This document shows positions 56,465 to 64,000 of a stretch of 64,000 nt of DNA, piece by piece. This stretch comes from Pigmentiphaga humi (lineage in GTDB: Bacteria; Pseudomonadota; Gammaproteobacteria; Burkholderiales; Burkholderiaceae_B), in contig NZ_UWPJ01000034.1 in assembly GCF_900606115.1 (NCBI RefSeq), positions 35,373-99,372 on the forward strand, read 5' to 3'. Position 1 is the stretch's first letter. Every line of letters begins with the position of its first letter. The notes under the pieces were generated by a model that saw nothing but the letters and a program-made list of their open reading frames with translations, searched no databases and was not told the DNA's origin. The translations under genes were made by a program, and so were the position numbers.

Positions 56465-57675
56465 TGCGTGTTTTCTATTTCACCGAGCAGGCCTATCCCG
56501 ACGCCTGGCCGCTGCCGGATCAATCCTTGCGCATCACGCTGCCCAACCGGCACTGCGATCCGCAGGTCGCGCACGATCTCTACAAGCGCTATCACGACGA
56601 ATGGATGCTGGCCGACGAACTCGGCTACCACATCATGGTCAACGAGCATCACAGCACGCCTACCTGCCTGTCTGTTTCGTCGAACATCAGCCTCGCCATC
56701 CTGGCCCGCATCACGAAGCAGGCGCGGCTGCTGACGCTCGGCGTGCCGATGGCCAACCGCGCCGACCCGCTGCGGGTTGCCGAGGAGCTGTCGATGATCG
56801 ACGTCATCTCCGGAGGGCGCTTGGAGATGGGCTTCGTGCGCGGCGTGCCCTATGAGGCCGCCGCCGCCGTGAACAGCCCGCTCCGGATGATGGATCGGCT
56901 CTGGGAAGCACACGACCTCGTGCTCAAGGCCATGACCACGCACGACGGGCCGTTCCCCTTCGAGGGCGAGTTCTTCAACTACCGCAACGTGAACATCTGG
57001 CCGCGGCCGCTTCAGCAGCCGCATCCGCCGGTATGGATCACCGGGTCGTCGCCGCGCAGCATGGCGGCGACCGCCGAGCGCGGCTACGTGGCGGCGACTT
57101 TCCTCACCGGCTACGGCACGAAGACGCTGTTCGACGCCTATCGCGAAGCCTGGCGCAAGGCGCACGCCTCCGAAGCGCCGGCCGACCGCATGGCCTATCT
57201 CGGCCTGTGCGCGATCGGCACCACCGAGGCCGAGGCGCGATCGCGAGCCAGGCATTGCCTCGATACGATCGCTTCCAATTCGCGTATCGGGCCGGCCTTC
57301 CAGAATCCGCCCGGCTATCTGCCGGTCGCCGACAACGTCCGCATCATGAAGGCGGGCGCCGTGCGGCCGCCGACGGCCACGAAATCGGGCCGGGCGGTCA
57401 AACTGTCCTCGGCCTCGCTGGACGATCTGATCGACGCCGGCGTGGTGTTCTGCGGAACGCCGCAGCAGGTCCTGGAACAGATAGGCGATCTGCGGCACGT
57501 GATCGGTCCGTTCAGCAACTTGCTGATGATGATCCAGTGCGCGGGACTCTCGCACGAAGATACCGTCGACAGCCTGCATCTCTTCGCCGAGGGCGTGATG
57601 CCCCATTTGGCCAGCCTGGGAGGAGAAGTCGGGAATATGGCGGCAACGCAAGCACTTAGGGTGAAGCAGGCATGA
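56464..57675 (+). CDS. Luciferase-like (LLM) flavin-dependent monooxygenase
   Basis: 403-residue class C flavin monooxygenase/luciferase-fold protein. Characteristic parts: FYFTEQAYPDAWPLPDQ at the N-terminus, DELGYHIMVNEHHSTPTCLSVS, TKQARLLTLGVPMANRADPLRVAEELSMIDVISGGRLEMGFVRG (split here) and VWITGSSPRSMAATAERGYV. These enzymes use FMNH2 from a partner reductase, and the FMN-reductase gene follows with a 4-bp overlap. Substrate unknown; an alkane-, nitrilotriacetate- or ether-like compound would fit. Confidence 0.93.
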   Translation: MRVFYFTEQAYPDAWPLPDQSLRITLPNRHCDPQVAHDLYKRYHDEWMLADELGYHIMVNEHHSTPTCLSVSSNISLAILARITKQARLLTLGVPMANRADPLRVAEELSMIDVISGGRLEMGFVRGVPYEAAAAVNSPLRMMDRLWEAHDLVLKAMTTHDGPFPFEGEFFNYRNVNIWPRPLQQPHPPVWITGSSPRSMAATAERGYVAATFLTGYGTKTLFDAYREAWRKAHASEAPADRMAYLGLCAIGTTEAEARSRARHCLDTIASNSRIGPAFQNPPGYLPVADNVRIMKAGAVRPPTATKSGRAVKLSSASLDDLIDAGVVFCGTPQQVLEQIGDLRHVIGPFSNLLMMIQCAGLSHEDTVDSLHLFAEGVMPHLASLGGEVGNMAATQALRVKQA

Positions 57676-58322
57676 GTACGGTTCTTGCAGCACGCAGCTT
57701 ACAGCCGGCGGCCCCCAAAGCGGGCGCGCCGCTCATCCTCGGCATAGGCGGGACGCTGAGGCCGACATCGTCCAGCGAGCGCGCGCTGACGGCGTGCCTG
57801 GAGGCGGTACGCGAGGCGGGCGGGCGCACCATCAGCCTGGTCGGCCGCGACCTGGACCTGCCTCCTTACGAACCCGGCGCGAGGCTGGACGCACGCGCGC
57901 AACGCCTCGTCGATGCGTTCCGCCAGTGCGACGGGCTGGTGATCTCATGCCCGAGCTACCACGGCGGCATCCCCGGCCTGCTCAAGAATGCCATCGACTA
58001 TACGGAAGAGATGGCCCGTGACGAGCGCCCCTATCTCGTGGGCCGGCCGGTGGGCCTCATCGTGTGCGCCGCGGGTTGGCAGGGCGTCGGCACGACGCTG
58101 GCCGGCCTGCGTTCCATCGTGCATGCGCTGCGCGGCTGGCCGACGCCGCTCGGCGCCGGCTTGAACACGGCGGATCGCGATCCGCGCTACCGGTCGAGCT
58201 TTACGGACAAAGAGTCGTGGCAGCTCGGCGAAGTGGCGAGGGACATCGTGGACTTCGCCGCGGCCCGGCGTATGCATCGAGCGATGCCGGACCCCGTGCG
58301 CGCGGCCATGGGGGTCGTCTAG
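57672..58322 (+). CDS. NAD(P)H-dependent FMN reductase, partner of the flavin monooxygenase
   Basis: 216-residue flavodoxin-like NADPH:FMN reductase: LILGIGGTLRPTSSSERAL (flavin phosphate loop, near residue 22), CPSYHGGIPGLLKNAIDY (near 92) and VGLIVCAAGWQGVGTTLAGLRSIVHALRGWP. ATG overlaps the monooxygenase stop, so the two components are made together. Confidence 0.92.
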   Translation: MSTVLAARSLQPAAPKAGAPLILGIGGTLRPTSSSERALTACLEAVREAGGRTISLVGRDLDLPPYEPGARLDARAQRLVDAFRQCDGLVISCPSYHGGIPGLLKNAIDYTEEMARDERPYLVGRPVGLIVCAAGWQGVGTTLAGLRSIVHALRGWPTPLGAGLNTADRDPRYRSSFTDKESWQLGEVARDIVDFAAARRMHRAMPDPVRAAMGVV

Positions 58323-58324
58323 CC

Positions 58325-59158
58325 GTGGCCGGGGCTCAGAGCAGGACGGTCGTCGTCGATGGTGTCCGCACCCACTATATCGAGGCCGGCGAGGGCGAGC
58401 CGCTGGTGCTGATCCATGGCGGCGAGTTCGGCGCGTGCGCCGAGATCTCCTGGGAGTTCAACATCGGCCCCCTGGCCGAACACTATCGTGTGATCGCGCC
58501 GGATATGCTCGGCTACGGGCGCACCGAGAAGATCTTCTCTTTCGAGAACTTCTGGCAGAAGCGGGTCGATCATATCGCCGCGCTGCTGCGCCTGCTGGGC
58601 ATCGAAGCCGCGCATTTCTGCGGCAATTCGATGGGCGGCACGATGATTCTGGCTGAGGCCGCGAACGCCGGCCAGTCCTGGCCGGTGGGCTCGGTCGTCT
58701 CGGTATGCGGCGGATCGCCGGTCAACGAGGCCGCGCGGCAGGTGCTGCACACGTACGACCTGACCCTAGAAGGCATGCGCGCGATCACCGGGTTGCTGGT
58801 GCAGGCGCCGCAGTTGCGCGGCGACGAGGACTACATCCGGCGCCGCCACGAACTCAGCCTGCTGCCGGGCGCCTGGGAAGCCACGGCGGCGCCGCGGTTT
58901 TCCGCCCCCAATCGTCCGGCGAGGCTGCCTCGGCCGGCCTTGCGGCCGGAAGCGATCGGCGTTCCGACACTGGTGATAGGCGGCGCTTCCGACCCCGTGA
59001 ACGATCCGGCCTTCGCTCCCACGCTCGCGGAATCGATTCCCGGTGGCGAGCTTCTGATGATCGACGGCGCGGGCCATTGTCCGCAGATCGATCAGCCGGG
59101 TGTGTTCAACGCCCAGGTGATCGAATTCCTGAGGCGGAATCCGCTGGCGAGACGATAA
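58325..59158 (+). CDS. Alpha/beta-hydrolase, cluster 3 (second)
   Basis: 277-residue alpha/beta-hydrolase resembling the meta-cleavage product hydrolases (DmpD/HsaD type): VLIHGGEFGACAEISWEFNIGPLAEHYRVIAPDMLGYGRTEK, split here, nucleophile elbow GNSMGG (Ser102), acid in GGASDPVND and His in GAGHCPQID. GTG start at 58325, 2 bp after the reductase stop. The PDMxGxGxT sequence favours C-C bond hydrolysis of a dienedioic acid. Confidence 0.87.
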   Translation: MAGAQSRTVVVDGVRTHYIEAGEGEPLVLIHGGEFGACAEISWEFNIGPLAEHYRVIAPDMLGYGRTEKIFSFENFWQKRVDHIAALLRLLGIEAAHFCGNSMGGTMILAEAANAGQSWPVGSVVSVCGGSPVNEAARQVLHTYDLTLEGMRAITGLLVQAPQLRGDEDYIRRRHELSLLPGAWEATAAPRFSAPNRPARLPRPALRPEAIGVPTLVIGGASDPVNDPAFAPTLAESIPGGELLMIDGAGHCPQIDQPGVFNAQVIEFLRRNPLARR

Positions 59159-59178
59159 GGGGGCTGCGGAAGAGGCGC

Positions 59179-60099
59179 CTAGAGAAGCACGCCATCCCGG
59201 GGCATCAGGGGGGAGGGAAGCTCGGTGTCGCCGAGCAACTCGCCGACGCTGATCTCGATGTTGCGGCAGAGCGCATCCAGGGGCAGGTTGTTCGGCAGCC
59301 GGTCGAACGGTTCTTCGATCTGCTCTCCCAGCGCATCGAGTCCGAAGAAGGTATAGGACAGCACGCCGACCATGAGCGGCGTTACTCACCCGATGCTGCC
59401 GACCAGGCAGAACGGCAGCAGCAGGCAATAGATGTACACCGTGCGGTGCAGCAGCAGGATATAGGCGAAGGGAATCGGCGTGCTACGGATTCTTTCGCAT
59501 CCCCCCACGATGTAAGAGAGCCGAGTGAGCTGCCCGTCGATGTCGGCCGTCAGCATGCTGTCCAGCCGCCCCTCCCGGCGCAATTGTGCGTAGGCCTGGC
59601 CCAGGTGGCCCAGCAGGACGTTGGGCGGGTTCACGGAACGCGCGAGGAGTGCCGCCTTGTCCGGTGCAAGCCACGGAGCGAAATCCTCCGCGGGATCGCT
59701 TCCGCGCAGCATATGGCGCAGGGCATGCGCAAAGGCAACCAGGCAATGAACCAATTCGCGCCGCCGGGCGTCGGGCAGATCGTCGGGAAAGGCCAGCGTT
59801 TGGCGTGTCAGGTTGCGAACCACGATGAGCAGTTCGCCCCACAGCGTGCGCGCCTCCCACCAACGCTCATAAGCGACGCTGTTGCGAAAGCCCAGGAAAA
59901 TGGCCAGGGTGAGGCCCACCAGAGTCAGCGGAACGGCGCCGAGCCCGGTACCGTCCAGGGCAAGGCGATGCTCGGCAATCACCACGGCGGTGGCCAGCAG
60001 CATCATGGCCGCCACGCGCTTCCAGATGACTGAAACGATCGAGCCCTTCAGGGTGAAGAGCAGCAGCCAGAGCGAGCGGGAAGCGGGAGGGACGATCAT
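59179..60099 (-). pseudogene. Bestrophin-like (UPF0187/YneE) chloride-channel-type membrane protein, in-frame stop
   Basis: From the ATG complementary to 60097-60099 the frame encodes SLWLLLFTLKGSIVSVIWKR, LTLVGLTLAIFLGFRNSVAYERWWEARTLWGELLI and YCLLLPFCLVGSIG, then TGA at 59386-59388, and resumes in the same frame with VTPLMVGVLSYTFFGLDAL and EEPFDRLPNNLPLD. The bestrophin family has Trp at this place (GWMTP-like), so a TGG-to-TGA change ended the gene. The C-terminal 69 residues and the conserved EIEEPF segment are cut off. Confidence 0.85.
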
Positions 60100-60739
60100 G
60101 GGGCGCGGAGCGAGCCGGGCGTCACGGCATCGAGGAATGACCTGGTCGGCACGAAGAACAACGACCTGGTAACGGCCCGGCTCACATCGAGCAAGCGGTC
60201 GTAGTTGCCGGGAGGGTTGCCGACGCACATGTTCTGGAGCATCCGTTCGATGCGAGACGGCGAGCGGGCATAGCCGATGAAGTAGGTGCCGAACTCGCCC
60301 TTGCCGATATCGCCGAACGGCATGTTGTCGCGCAGGATCTCGAGTTGTTCGCCATTTTCTTCGATGTTGGTGAGGACATTGTGCGCGAAGCTGGGCTTCT
60401 CCGCGTCGGCAAGTTCGATGTCCGAGAGTTTCTTGCGGCCGATGATTTTTTCCTGCTGCTCGACGGGGATCGCCGCGCCAAAGAGACGATCCCATGCTGC
60501 AGCCCGATGCCGGTGACACAGGATAATCCACCCTCGAGCGCGCGAAATCCGACGCCTCGGACCAGCGAAGAAAGGTCGGCGCATAGCCCGCGCACGGTTG
60601 CTTCGGCCTGTTCTCCGGCGTCGAGCGCCACTACCAGGAAGATGGCGGCGCTCGTCAGTTTGGTATCGACGGCCTGGGGGATGATGGAAGGCACTCCGGT
60701 TCCTTGGTGGTTTTGCGGCGCGTCGGAAAAGTCGGCCAT
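60096..60739 (-). pseudogene. DyP-type peroxidase with internal deletion and frameshift
   Basis: The 5' part encodes MADFSDAPQNHQGTGVPSII, QAVDTKLTSAAIFLVVALDAG and GLSCVTGIG. After a frame change it continues with AWDRLFGAAIP, then QEKIIGRKKLSDIELADA, PSFAHNVLTNIE, NMPFGDIGKGEFGTYFIGYAR and RMLQNMCVGNPPGNYDRLLDVS. Compared with YfeX/DyP enzymes, about 110 residues between the two parts are missing, including the heme-pocket GxxDG and proximal-His regions. It overlaps the bestrophin-like gene (ATGA), so the two were an operon. Confidence 0.88.
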
Positions 60740-60931
60740 AGTATGCATGAAAAAGGCCGGCATCTTCCCGCCCGGCCGCGGCAAGCCTAGGCAACTCCTG
60801 GGTCGGTGCCGGCGGTATCGGCACCGGAGGCCGACTTGCCCAGGGCTTAAACTGTACGCCCCGGCCGGGCTTCGCGGCGCGCCCGGCGGGGCGGATGGAC
60901 GATCGCGCGCACCATAAAGGAGCAGAAGAGG

Positions 60932-62071
60932 ATGGAGTCGTCGGATACGGATTCCGGATCGCCCGCGGGCGCCCACCGGCAGACGCTGAAATCCTCGGAC
61001 AAGGTTCTTCCGCAATGGCGCGAGGCGTTGCGGGAGCTGTCTCCCGCCTATTTCGGCCTGGTCATGGCCACGGGGATCGTATCCCTGGCGTCGGACATGA
61101 TGGGGCATGCCCATCTCGCCCGAGGACTGTTCGATCTGAACATCGCGCAGTATGGGCTGCTATGGCTGGCTTATCTGTTGCGCGCCTGGTATTTCCCACG
61201 CCGGTTCGTCGGCGACATGACCGACCATGCCAGGGCGCCGGGCTATTTCACGCTGGTCGCGGCCACCGGCATCCTGGCCAGCCAGTTCATCCTGCTGCGC
61301 AACGACATGGCTACGGGTTTTGTCATGTGGGCGCTGGCCGTGACCTTGTGGGTCCTGCTGACCTACACGATCTTCACCGCCTTCACCATCAAGTCAGGGA
61401 AGCCTCCACTGGAGCGCGGCGTCAACGGCACCTGGCTGCTGGCCGTGGTATCGACCCAGGCGCTCGCGGTATCCGGGGCATTGCTGGCGGCCCGCACCGG
61501 CCAGCCGTTCCGGCTGGAGCTGAACCTGGCGGCGCTGTCGATGTGGCTGCTGGGAGGCATGCTCTACATCTGGACGATGTCGCTCATCTTCTACCGCTAC
61601 ACTTTCTTTTCCCTGTCGCCGGCCGACCTGACGCCGCCATACTGGATCAACATGGGCGCGATGGCCATCTCCACGCTGGCCGGTTCGCTGTTGATCCAGA
61701 ATGCGTCCCAGGCGCCGTACCTGGCTTCGCTGATGCCCTTCCTGAAGGGGTTCACCGTGCTCTATTGGGCCACGGGCACGTGGTGGATCCCCATGCTGCT
61801 GTGCCTGGGAATATGGCGCTACGGCTTCCAGCGCTTTCCGTTCCGCTACGAGCCCGCATACTGGGGCGCGATCTTCCCGCTGGGCATGTACGCGGCCTGT
61901 ACCTGGCAATTGAACCGGGCCATGGGTTTCGATTTCCTCGGGTTTCTGCCCCTGGTGTTCCTGTATGCCGCGCTGCTCGGGTGGATGCTGACCTTTGTTG
62001 CCATGGTTCGCCGTGTGCTGTGCCTGGCCAGTTCACCGCGCCATCAACCCGATCACCAGCGCATTGACTAG
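60932..62071 (+). CDS. TDT-family (SLAC1/TehA-like) C4-dicarboxylate/anion carrier
   Basis: 379-residue integral membrane protein of the tellurite-resistance/dicarboxylate transporter family (TehA, Mae1). About ten hydrophobic helices; opening SPAYFGLVMATGIVSLAS and later YWGAIFPLGMYAACTWQLNRAMG match the family. ATG 60932 follows AAAGGAGCAGAAG. The last 39 bp overlap the 3' end of gltS on the other strand. Substrate uncertain: malate/sulfite-type anions. Confidence 0.85.
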   Translation: MESSDTDSGSPAGAHRQTLKSSDKVLPQWREALRELSPAYFGLVMATGIVSLASDMMGHAHLARGLFDLNIAQYGLLWLAYLLRAWYFPRRFVGDMTDHARAPGYFTLVAATGILASQFILLRNDMATGFVMWALAVTLWVLLTYTIFTAFTIKSGKPPLERGVNGTWLLAVVSTQALAVSGALLAARTGQPFRLELNLAALSMWLLGGMLYIWTMSLIFYRYTFFSLSPADLTPPYWINMGAMAISTLAGSLLIQNASQAPYLASLMPFLKGFTVLYWATGTWWIPMLLCLGIWRYGFQRFPFRYEPAYWGAIFPLGMYAACTWQLNRAMGFDFLGFLPLVFLYAALLGWMLTFVAMVRRVLCLASSPRHQPDHQRID

Positions 62072-63274
62072 GTCGATGAAAAAGCCGCACACCAGCGGCA
62101 CGATCAGGAAGGCCTTGGGCGCCGCGCCGTACTCGCGGGTGACGGCGCTCATGTTCGCCACGGCGGTGGCGGTGGAGCCCAGGCTGATGCCGCCGAAGGC
62201 CGAGCACACGACCGTGGCTTCGTAGTCGCGGCCCATCAGGCGGAAGACGACGAAGACCGTAAACACGACCGCCAGGGCGATCTGCAAGGCCAGCGTCAGC
62301 GTGAGAAAGCCGAACATGGCCTGCAGCTCCCATAGCTGCATGCCCATCAGCGCCATGGTCAGGAACATGCCGAGGCCGATGTCCGAGATCAGCGCGATGC
62401 CGGGCTGCATGGCGGCGAATCGCCACATCCGCCCGCCTTCGGGCGCGATCAGGTCTCCGGCCGCGCGCAAGCCTATGCCGGCCAGCAGGCATCCCACGAA
62501 GGCCGGCAGTTTCAGTCCGGCCATGCCGATCAGCGTGCTGACGCCGTTCCCCAGCATCAGCGCCAGGTTCAGCCAGAACACCGCGAGCAGGACACCGTAG
62601 TAGTCCAGCTTGGCGTGGGGCGCTTCGCTGTAGAGGGTGCCGACTTCCAGGTCGGCATTGGCCGCGGGAGCCAGCCGGTGGCGCCGGATCAGGTGGCTGG
62701 CCACGGGGCCGCCGACCACGCAGGCGGCGATCAGCCCGAACATGTTGGCGGCCAGTCCCAATTCGGCGGCGCCGCGTATGCCCAGCGTGCCGGCGAAGTG
62801 GGGCGCCCAGGCCAGCGTCGTGCCCACGCCGCCGGTCAGCGATACCGAACCGACCATCAGGCCGGTGCGCGGATCCATGCCGAATGCGGCCGCCATCGCC
62901 ATGCCCAGGCCATTCTGCAGCACCATGAAGCCGCTGGCGAGCAGCACGAGCACCAGCAGCATGCGGCCGCCGGAGAACAGCGCGCGGATATTCGAATTCA
63001 AGCCCAGAGCGGCGAAGAAATACAGCAGCAGCATGTCGCGCGCGCTCAAATCGAACTCGACCCGCAGGCCCGTGCCGTAATACAGCGCGCAGACCACGGC
63101 GGCGCACAGCAGGCCGCCGACCACGGGCTCGGGGATGCCGTAGCGGCGCAGCACTTCCACGCGCGCGGCCAGGCCCTTGCCGGTGAACAGCAAGAGGATG
63201 GCCAAGGTAAAGGCCATGAGGTCGTCGATGAAAAGTACGCCGTCCTGGAAGAGGCGGTGCAGGAGCGGGGTCAT
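62033..63274 (-). CDS. gltS: Sodium/glutamate symporter GltS
   Basis: 413-residue GltS-family carrier (ESS family). Conserved parts: RRYGIPEPVVGGLLCA, ALGLNSNIRALFSGG, SLTGGVGTTLAWAP (the re-entrant-loop glycine motif GGxGT), AANMFGLIAACVVGGPVA and CSAFGGISLGSTATAVANM. ATG complementary to 63272-63274. Convergent and overlapping with the TDT carrier. Confidence 0.93.
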   Translation of the reverse strand: MTPLLHRLFQDGVLFIDDLMAFTLAILLLFTGKGLAARVEVLRRYGIPEPVVGGLLCAAVVCALYYGTGLRVEFDLSARDMLLLYFFAALGLNSNIRALFSGGRMLLVLVLLASGFMVLQNGLGMAMAAAFGMDPRTGLMVGSVSLTGGVGTTLAWAPHFAGTLGIRGAAELGLAANMFGLIAACVVGGPVASHLIRRHRLAPAANADLEVGTLYSEAPHAKLDYYGVLLAVFWLNLALMLGNGVSTLIGMAGLKLPAFVGCLLAGIGLRAAGDLIAPEGGRMWRFAAMQPGIALISDIGLGMFLTMALMGMQLWELQAMFGFLTLTLALQIALAVVFTVFVVFRLMGRDYEATVVCSAFGGISLGSTATAVANMSAVTREYGAAPKAFLIVPLVCGFFIDLVNALVIGLMAR

Positions 63275-63680
63275 TGCGCGGGCACCTCGGCCGACAGGAA
63301 CAGGGTGGGGCAGGCGGTGCTGCCGTTCGCATCGAAATCGCGCACAATCTTCTCCAATGGTTGCTCGTGCCGTCGCAGGACACGGCTTGCCGACGGAATC
63401 ATAGACTGGAGCGCGCGTTCATGTGGCGTTCGCGAACGTCGTGGCCAATGCTGGATCACACCTGATTCCTGAAGGGGAATCCGGGCTGGTACGCATGCCT
63501 GTAAGGGAGCTTGCTATCCATCCGAGCGGCGCGCGCAGGGAGTGGCGATTTGCGCGAGCGTGAAGAAGTATGTATAGTTACGTGCTCTGCTTGATTGCGG
63601 TCCGCGCAAAGCGGGCAGGTCCGGAAGTTCGAATTCGGGCTTGGTCATCGGTGGAGCCAGGCGACACAAGAGTCGTCAAT
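63275..63680 (+). other. Intergenic region before the right tRNA-Gly, with candidate promoter
   Basis: 406 bp with no convincing gene; a 62-codon minus-strand frame (63271-63459) lacks family features. A candidate promoter is TTGCGC (63550-63555), 17-nt spacer, TATAGT (63573-63578), about 100 bp before the tRNA. It differs from the promoter of the left tRNA copy, which is closer and stronger. Confidence 0.45.
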
Positions 63681-63756
63681 GCGGGAATAGCTCAGTTGGT
63701 AGAGCGCAACCTTGCCAAGGTTGAGGTCGCGAGTTCGAGACTCGTTTCCCGCTCCA
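63681..63756 (+). tRNA. tRNA-Gly (anticodon GCC), right copy
   Basis: Identical to the left copy over all 76 nt, including CCA. It should be functional, as its cloverleaf is complete. It marks the right limit of the island. Confidence 0.97.
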
Positions 63757-63798
63757 AATTTTGATCCACAGACTTCTACGGGGGTCTGTAGGTCATTG

Positions 63799-63824
63799 AA
63801 AAAAGGAGCTTCGGCTCCTTTTTT
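63799..63824 (+). terminator. Terminator of right tRNA-Gly
   Basis: Same 26-nt stem-loop as at 25752, AAAAAAGGAGC, TTCG, GCTCCTTTTTT. Confidence 0.93.
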
Positions 63825-63934
63825 CATTCCAGCGAGTGCCACGGAAATCCACCCACAGCTACCGTTTTTGAGTGACCAAATAAGGCACAAGAATACGGGT
63901 GTGAATCACACCGGGAATCGCGGAGGCTGTTTTG

Positions 63935-64000
63935 TTAAAGTAAAACAGATTCCGCAGCGGATGCCGCGAGTTGTCGATAGTAACGCTCTTCGGCTTCTGC
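63935..64000 (-). CDS. Unidentified C-terminal fragment of a gene running out of the window
   Basis: The minus strand from 64000 is open and reads AEAEERYYRQLAASAAESVL with a final Leu and TAA (complement of 63935-63937). Glu/Ala/Arg-rich and helical-looking. Too short (21 residues) to identify. It ends 34 bp from the right repeat and points toward it. Confidence 0.35.
   Translation of the reverse strand, partial: AEAEERYYRQLAASAAESVLL

Larger units (their letters stand above)
25634..63901. mobile_element. Genomic island (about 38 kb) between tRNA-Gly repeats, immobilised
   Basis: Bounded by two identical 221-bp repeats that each hold a complete tRNA-Gly. Directly inside the left one is the 5' part of a P4/IntB13-type integrase reading inward, the arrangement of ICEclc-related islands that integrate at tRNA-Gly. 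The contents are accessory: three catabolic clusters, IS1380, IS21 and IS66 elements, a group II intron and several broken genes. No conjugation genes, relaxase or replication genes are seen, and the integrase is destroyed. The right boundary is inferred from the repeat only. The 15 kb nearest the right end could partly be host chromosome that was caught between two tRNA-Gly copies. Confidence 0.7.
63681..63901 (+). repeat. 221-bp direct repeat, right copy
   Basis: Same as 25634-25854. Past it the sequence is unrelated to the left copy: GTGAATCACACC instead of the region leading to the integrase. Confidence 0.95.

Noticed and set aside
59386..59388. In-frame TGA in the bestrophin-like gene as a selenocysteine codon
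   Set aside because: The family has tryptophan here and no SECIS-like hairpin is evident; a TGG-to-TGA mutation is simpler.
63271..63459. Small minus-strand frame overlapping the gltS start
   Set aside because: No family features, no clear ribosome site, and it lies in the presumed promoter region.

Overview
The window is GC-rich betaproteobacterial DNA, most like Bordetella/Achromobacter (Alcaligenaceae). The reasons are three separate tripartite-tricarboxylate-type 'Bug' periplasmic receptor genes, the hom-thrC-moeA-moaD-moaE and alr-radA-clpB gene orders, a compact hpnCDE hopanoid-precursor operon, and short GC-rich intergenic repeats. The species cannot be fixed from sequence reading alone.

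Positions 1-25.6 kb look like ordinary chromosome. In order they hold yciB (cut by the window edge), msrB, selO, a branched-chain-amino-acid-type ABC cassette (livH-livM-livG-livF, no binding protein, Arg in the LivF Walker A), a class III CoA-transferase, a PIN-PhoH ATPase, bcp, a Mth938-like gene, alaC, hom-thrC, moeA-moaD-moaE, hpnE-hpnD-hpnC, alr-radA and clpB, ending in a tRNA-Gly(GCC) gene with a strong promoter.

Positions 25.6-63.9 kb form a genomic island. A 221-bp direct repeat (complete tRNA-Gly, its terminator and about 77 bp more) stands at both ends (25634-25854 and 63681-63901). Just inside the left copy is the 5' part of a P4/IntB13-type integrase, which in this family targets tRNA-Gly. 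It is cut by a complete IS1380-family element and then ended by an IS21-family remnant, so the island should no longer excise by itself. A scrap zone follows (28.07-29.82 kb): IS21 and IS66 remnants and a truncated pRiA4b ORF-3 gene.

The island carries three catabolic clusters, each with its own Bug receptor and regulator. Cluster 1 (29.8-38.0 kb): IclR regulator, Bug, SDR, Rieske oxygenase, gentisate-dioxygenase-like cupin, FAH-family hydrolase, CaiB-type CoA-transferase and HMG-CoA-lyase-like enzyme, readable as one aromatic ring-cleavage route ending in CoA-dependent cleavage of a citramalate-like acid. Cluster 2 (43.8-50.4 kb): Bug, polysaccharide-deacetylase-fold hydrolase, alpha/beta hydrolase, amidase, LysR and a MetE C-domain-like protein, suggesting use of an amide or cyclic imide. 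Cluster 3 (53.5-59.2 kb): LysR, Bug, alpha/beta hydrolase, luciferase-like flavin monooxygenase, FMN reductase and a second alpha/beta hydrolase, a two-component flavin-monooxygenase pathway.

Between clusters 1 and 2 lies more debris: a broken AbiEii-like gene, a xanthine-dehydrogenase fragment, and a group II intron whose reverse-transcriptase gene is split by a complete IS66 element with an 8-bp target duplication. Next to it is an intact GNAT-GreA/Rnk fusion gene. At the right end are two decaying genes (bestrophin-like with an in-frame stop; DyP peroxidase with a large internal deletion), a TDT-family carrier and gltS, then the second tRNA-Gly.
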